DNA of 8,101 nucleotides from Caldilineae bacterium (GTDB lineage: Bacteria; Chloroflexota; Anaerolineae; J102). The stretch's first letter is position 1; the number at the start of each line of letters is the position of its first letter. The DNA is taken from contig DUEQ01000007.1 in NCBI GenBank assembly GCA_011192085.1, positions 1 to 8,101 of the forward strand. Reading direction: 5' to 3'. Shown one piece after another: positions 6,153 through 8,101 of the stretch. A model generated the notes under the pieces. The model searched no databases, was not told the origin of the DNA, and worked only from the letters and a program-made list of their open reading frames with translations. The position numbers and the translations under genes are program-made.

Positions 6153-7139
6153 ATGGCGATCATGAACAACATCGAAGCTCTGCGCGAGACCCTGCGCCAG
6201 GAGATGGAACGGGATCCCCGTATTATCATCATGGGCGAGGATGTGGGCCCGCGCGGGGGCGTCTTCCGCGCCACCCAGGGCCTGTATCAACAATTCGGTG
6301 AGAACCGGGTCATCGACACCCCGCTGGCCGAGCTCTCCATTGTGGCCACAGGCATCGGTCTGGCCCTGACCGGTTACTTCAAGCCCATCGTCGAGATCCA
6401 GTTCGCGGATTTCATCTTCCCCGCGTTCAATCAGATTCTGAGCGAAGCTGCGCGCATGCGCTATCGCACCCGCAGCGATTGGACCGTGCCCCTCATCATC
6501 CGCGCGCCCTACGGGGGCGGCATCTCGGGCGGGCTCTACCATTCGCAATCGGTGGAGGCCTTCTTCGCCCACATTCCCGGTCTGTATGTGGTGGCTCCCT
6601 CCACGCCCTACGACATCAAAGGCATGTTGCGGGCCGCGCTGCAACTGGAAGACCCGGTGCTTTTCTTTGAGCACAAGAAGACCTACCGTCTGATCAAGGG
6701 CGAGGCGCCCGAAGAGGATTACATCGTACCCATGGGCAAGGCCGCCATTCGCCGCGAGGGCGATGATCTCACCGTGATCAGCTATGGCCTGGCCATGCAC
6801 GACTCGGTTAAGGCTGCGGACATGCTGGCCGCGGAGGGGGTCGGCGTCGAGGTCATCGATCTGCGCACCCTGCGTCCGCTGGACAAAGAGACCATCCTGG
6901 CCTCGGTGAAGAAGACGGGTAAAGTCCTCATTGTGCATGAGGACAATCCCACGGTGAGCGTGGGTAGTGAAGTCGCGGCCCTCATCGGCCAGGAAGCCTT
7001 CGAGTATCTGGACGGTCCCATCACCCGGCTCACGCCGCCCGATGTGCCCGCGGTTCCCTTCAGTCATCCTCTCCAGGACGCCTTTATGCTGAACCCGGAG
7101 AAGATCGCGAAGGCCATGCGCGAGCTTGCTGCCTATTGA
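6153..7139 (+). CDS. bkdAB: 2-oxoisovalerate (branched-chain 2-oxoacid) dehydrogenase E1 component, beta subunit
   Basis: This 328-residue partner of E1 alpha completes the thiamine-diphosphate active site at the subunit interface. Motifs seen are MGEDVGPRGGVFRAT at 27-41, DTPLAE at 55-60 with the family's cofactor-activating Glu60, QFADFIFPAFNQI at 83-95, RYRTRSDW at 103-110, RAPYGGG at 117-123 and HSQSVEA at 130-136. A C-terminal transketolase-like domain follows, with VIDLRTLRPLD and VLIVHEDN. Length is normal. The sequence closely resembles Bacillus branched-chain E1 beta from recall, for example in LFFEHKKTYRLIKGE at 165-179, which supports the branched-chain assignment. The ATG at 6153 is preferred over an in-frame ATG at 6162 because of Shine-Dalgarno spacing. 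It starts three bases after the alpha stop and is followed 16 bases later by the lipoyl-protein gene. Confidence 0.94.
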   Translation: MAIMNNIEALRETLRQEMERDPRIIIMGEDVGPRGGVFRATQGLYQQFGENRVIDTPLAELSIVATGIGLALTGYFKPIVEIQFADFIFPAFNQILSEAARMRYRTRSDWTVPLIIRAPYGGGISGGLYHSQSVEAFFAHIPGLYVVAPSTPYDIKGMLRAALQLEDPVLFFEHKKTYRLIKGEAPEEDYIVPMGKAAIRREGDDLTVISYGLAMHDSVKAADMLAAEGVGVEVIDLRTLRPLDKETILASVKKTGKVLIVHEDNPTVSVGSEVAALIGQEAFEYLDGPITRLTPPDVPAVPFSHPLQDAFMLNPEKIAKAMRELAAY

Positions 7140-7155
7140 AACCTAGGAGGCCGCG

Positions 7156-7419
7156 ATGGCCACACTCGTTTTTATGCCCAAACTCGGCACCCCGGTCGAG
7201 GAGGGCGTGATTCGCAAATGGTTGGTGAAGGAAGGCGAGCGGGTGGCGCGGTATCAGCCCATCGCCGAGATCGCCTTCGCCAAAGTGGATAGTGAAGTCG
7301 TCGCTCCCGCGACCGGCGTGCTCCTGAAACATTGCTATCCTCAAGGAGCAAACGTCGCCGTCGGCAAGCCCATTGCCCTTATCGGCGACGAAGGCGAACC
7401 TATCCCCGAGGCGTGCTGA
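7156..7419 (+). CDS. Free-standing lipoyl/biotinyl-domain protein with variant modification site
   Basis: An 87-residue protein consisting of a single lipoyl domain, with no linker, E3-binding or catalytic part. It starts MATLVFMPKLG and has WLVKEGERV at 22-30, EIAFAKVDSEV at 38-48, GVLLK at 54-58 and IALIGDEGE at 73-81. It aligns without gaps to the lipoyl domain of the E2 encoded next, and by my hand count 46 of 86 positions are identical. The lysine that would carry lipoate, Lys43, is kept, but the Asp normally before it is Ala42. Cys60 and a C-terminal Cys87 are also present; E2 has Tyr and a continuing linker there. AGGAGG at 7145-7150, five bases before the ATG, shows it is translated independently. 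It may be an accessory lipoyl carrier for the complex, a structural paralogue or a decaying duplicate. Whether it is lipoylated cannot be told from sequence. Confidence 0.85.
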   Translation: MATLVFMPKLGTPVEEGVIRKWLVKEGERVARYQPIAEIAFAKVDSEVVAPATGVLLKHCYPQGANVAVGKPIALIGDEGEPIPEAC

Positions 7420-7475
7420 AGACCGTCACGCCAGAACTTTGCGCCTCGAATCGGAACATTCATCCCACACCCATG

Positions 7476-7482
7476 AAGGAAG
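7476..7482 (+). promoter_or_regulatory. Shine-Dalgarno sequence deciding the E2 start
   Basis: AAGGAAG lies five bases before ATG 7488. It overlaps the codons just after an in-frame ATG at 7473, so that upstream ATG would lack its own site. The start at 7488 also gives the standard lipoyl-domain N-terminus MATKVIMPQLG. Confidence 0.7.
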
Positions 7483-7487
7483 CGACT

Positions 7488-8101
7488 ATGGCCACCAAAG
7501 TGATTATGCCCCAACTCGGGGAATCGGTCGTCGAAGGCACTATCTCCAAATGGCTGGTGAAGAAAGGCGATCGAGTCAAGAAGTACGATCCCTTGCTGGA
7601 GGTGTCCTCCGACAAAGTGGACACGGAGGTGCCCTCGCCCGTGGAGGGCGTGGTGCTGAAGATCTACGTGCCCGAGGGAACCACCGTGCAGGCTGGGACG
7701 TTGATCGCGGTCATCGGCGAGCCGGGAGAGGCCATCCCCGAGGGAGAAGGCCCCGCCGAGGCGGCGACCGAGCCAGAAGCTCGGCCCGAGGCCCCGGCTC
7801 AGTCCAAAGCCCCCGCGCCTGCGTCGACGAAAAAGGATCTGGGGTTCATTAGCCCGGTGGTGGCCAAGCTGGCTGCGGAATACAACATCGATCTGACTCA
7901 GGTCAAAGGCACGGGCGTGCGCGGACGCATTCGCAAAAAGGACGTGCTGAATTACATCAAGCGCATGAAGGAGGCCAAGGCTGAGGAAGCGCTGCCCGAA
8001 TGGGAGAAACCGGGCACGGGGGACTTGTTCAAACCCGCCAAGGTGGAGGAGTATGCGCCGCTGCCCGCACCCAAACCCAAGGCCCCTTCCCCTCCACCTC
8101 C
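7488..8101 (+). CDS. bkdB: Dihydrolipoamide acyltransferase (E2) of the branched-chain 2-oxoacid dehydrogenase complex, 3'-truncated by window edge
   Basis: The visible 204 codons show the modular N-terminal half of an E2 core protein. The lipoyl domain is at about 1-80, with MPQLGESVVEGTISKWLV and the canonical SSDKVDTEV site whose Lys43 carries lipoate. An Ala/Pro/Glu-rich flexible linker spans 86-116. The peripheral-subunit-binding domain is at about 119-157 (ISPVVAKLAAEYNIDL, then GTGVRGRIRKKDVLNYI), which docks E1 and/or E3. A second linker rich in Pro and charged residues starts near 160 and runs to the window edge. The acyltransferase domain with its HxxxDG motif must lie beyond nt 8101. 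The protein takes the acyl group from E1 and transfers it to CoA. The closest recalled match is Bacillus branched-chain E2, but E2 N-terminal halves are alike across substrates, so the name leans on the E1 genes. Confidence 0.92.
   Translation, partial: MATKVIMPQLGESVVEGTISKWLVKKGDRVKKYDPLLEVSSDKVDTEVPSPVEGVVLKIYVPEGTTVQAGTLIAVIGEPGEAIPEGEGPAEAATEPEARPEAPAQSKAPAPASTKKDLGFISPVVAKLAAEYNIDLTQVKGTGVRGRIRKKDVLNYIKRMKEAKAEEALPEWEKPGTGDLFKPAKVEEYAPLPAPKPKAPSPPP

Noticed and set aside
5985..7067. Long antisense open frame (about 360 codons) opposite E1 alpha end and E1 beta
   Set aside because: It lies wholly opposite strongly conserved genes, has no recognisable domain and is rich in His/Gly/Asp/Arg, as expected from reading GC-rich coding sequence backwards.
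7420..7487. Possible frameshift joining the small lipoyl protein to E2 as one double-lipoyl E2
   Set aside because: Each gene has its own Shine-Dalgarno sequence and start, and the gap does not encode an Ala/Pro-rich linker in a usable frame.
7473..7487. Upstream in-frame ATG at 7473 as the E2 start
   Set aside because: The ribosome site lies after it rather than before it, and 7488 gives the family-standard N-terminus.
7373..7852. Plus-strand 159-codon frame across the lipoyl gene end and E2 start
   Set aside because: It is Arg/Gly-rich and out of frame with two clear lipoyl domains.

Overview
This window is GC-rich, bacterial, and tightly packed. The best guess at its origin is a Chloroflexota (Anaerolineae-like) bacterium. 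That rests on inference: a secreted-type FG-GAP/BACON protein ends in a Leu-Pro-rich tail of the kind I associate with that phylum, and a Bacillus-like branched-chain 2-oxoacid dehydrogenase operon sits beside gatB. No marker gene settles the taxonomy.

Layout. (1) 1-1700, plus strand: the C-terminal part of a large extracellular-type protein with FG-GAP/VCBS-like repeats, then three BACON-like beta-sandwich repeats; a strong intrinsic terminator follows at 1727-1768. (2) 1862-2653, minus strand: a zinc-type Sir2 NAD-dependent protein deacylase, convergent with the first gene. (3) 2776-3378, plus: a CDP-alcohol phosphatidyltransferase with the complete family signature, divergent from sir2 across a 122-bp AT-rich gap. 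(4) 3433-4884, plus: gatB, the tRNA amidotransferase B subunit, without gatA or gatC alongside. (5) 4885-5108: a regulatory gap with an imperfect palindrome after gatB, an 8-bp perfect dyad, a perfect extended -10 promoter, a 5'-UTR hairpin and a strong Shine-Dalgarno sequence. (6) 5109 to the window end, plus: a branched-chain 2-oxoacid dehydrogenase operon encoding E1 alpha, E1 beta, a free-standing lipoyl-domain protein and E2 (cut by the window edge).

The operon genes form one machine. E1 alpha/beta decarboxylates a 2-oxoacid on thiamine diphosphate and passes the acyl group to the lipoyl lysine of E2, which hands it to CoA; E3, which reoxidises the lipoyl group, is not in the window. The most unusual element is the 87-residue lipoyl protein between E1 beta and E2. 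It aligns without gaps to the E2 lipoyl domain but has Ala-Lys in place of the conserved Asp-Lys at the modification site. The other genes are housekeeping functions in separate or loosely linked units. No tRNA, rRNA, CRISPR array, insertion sequence or phage gene was seen, and no gene-free stretch exceeds 300 bases.
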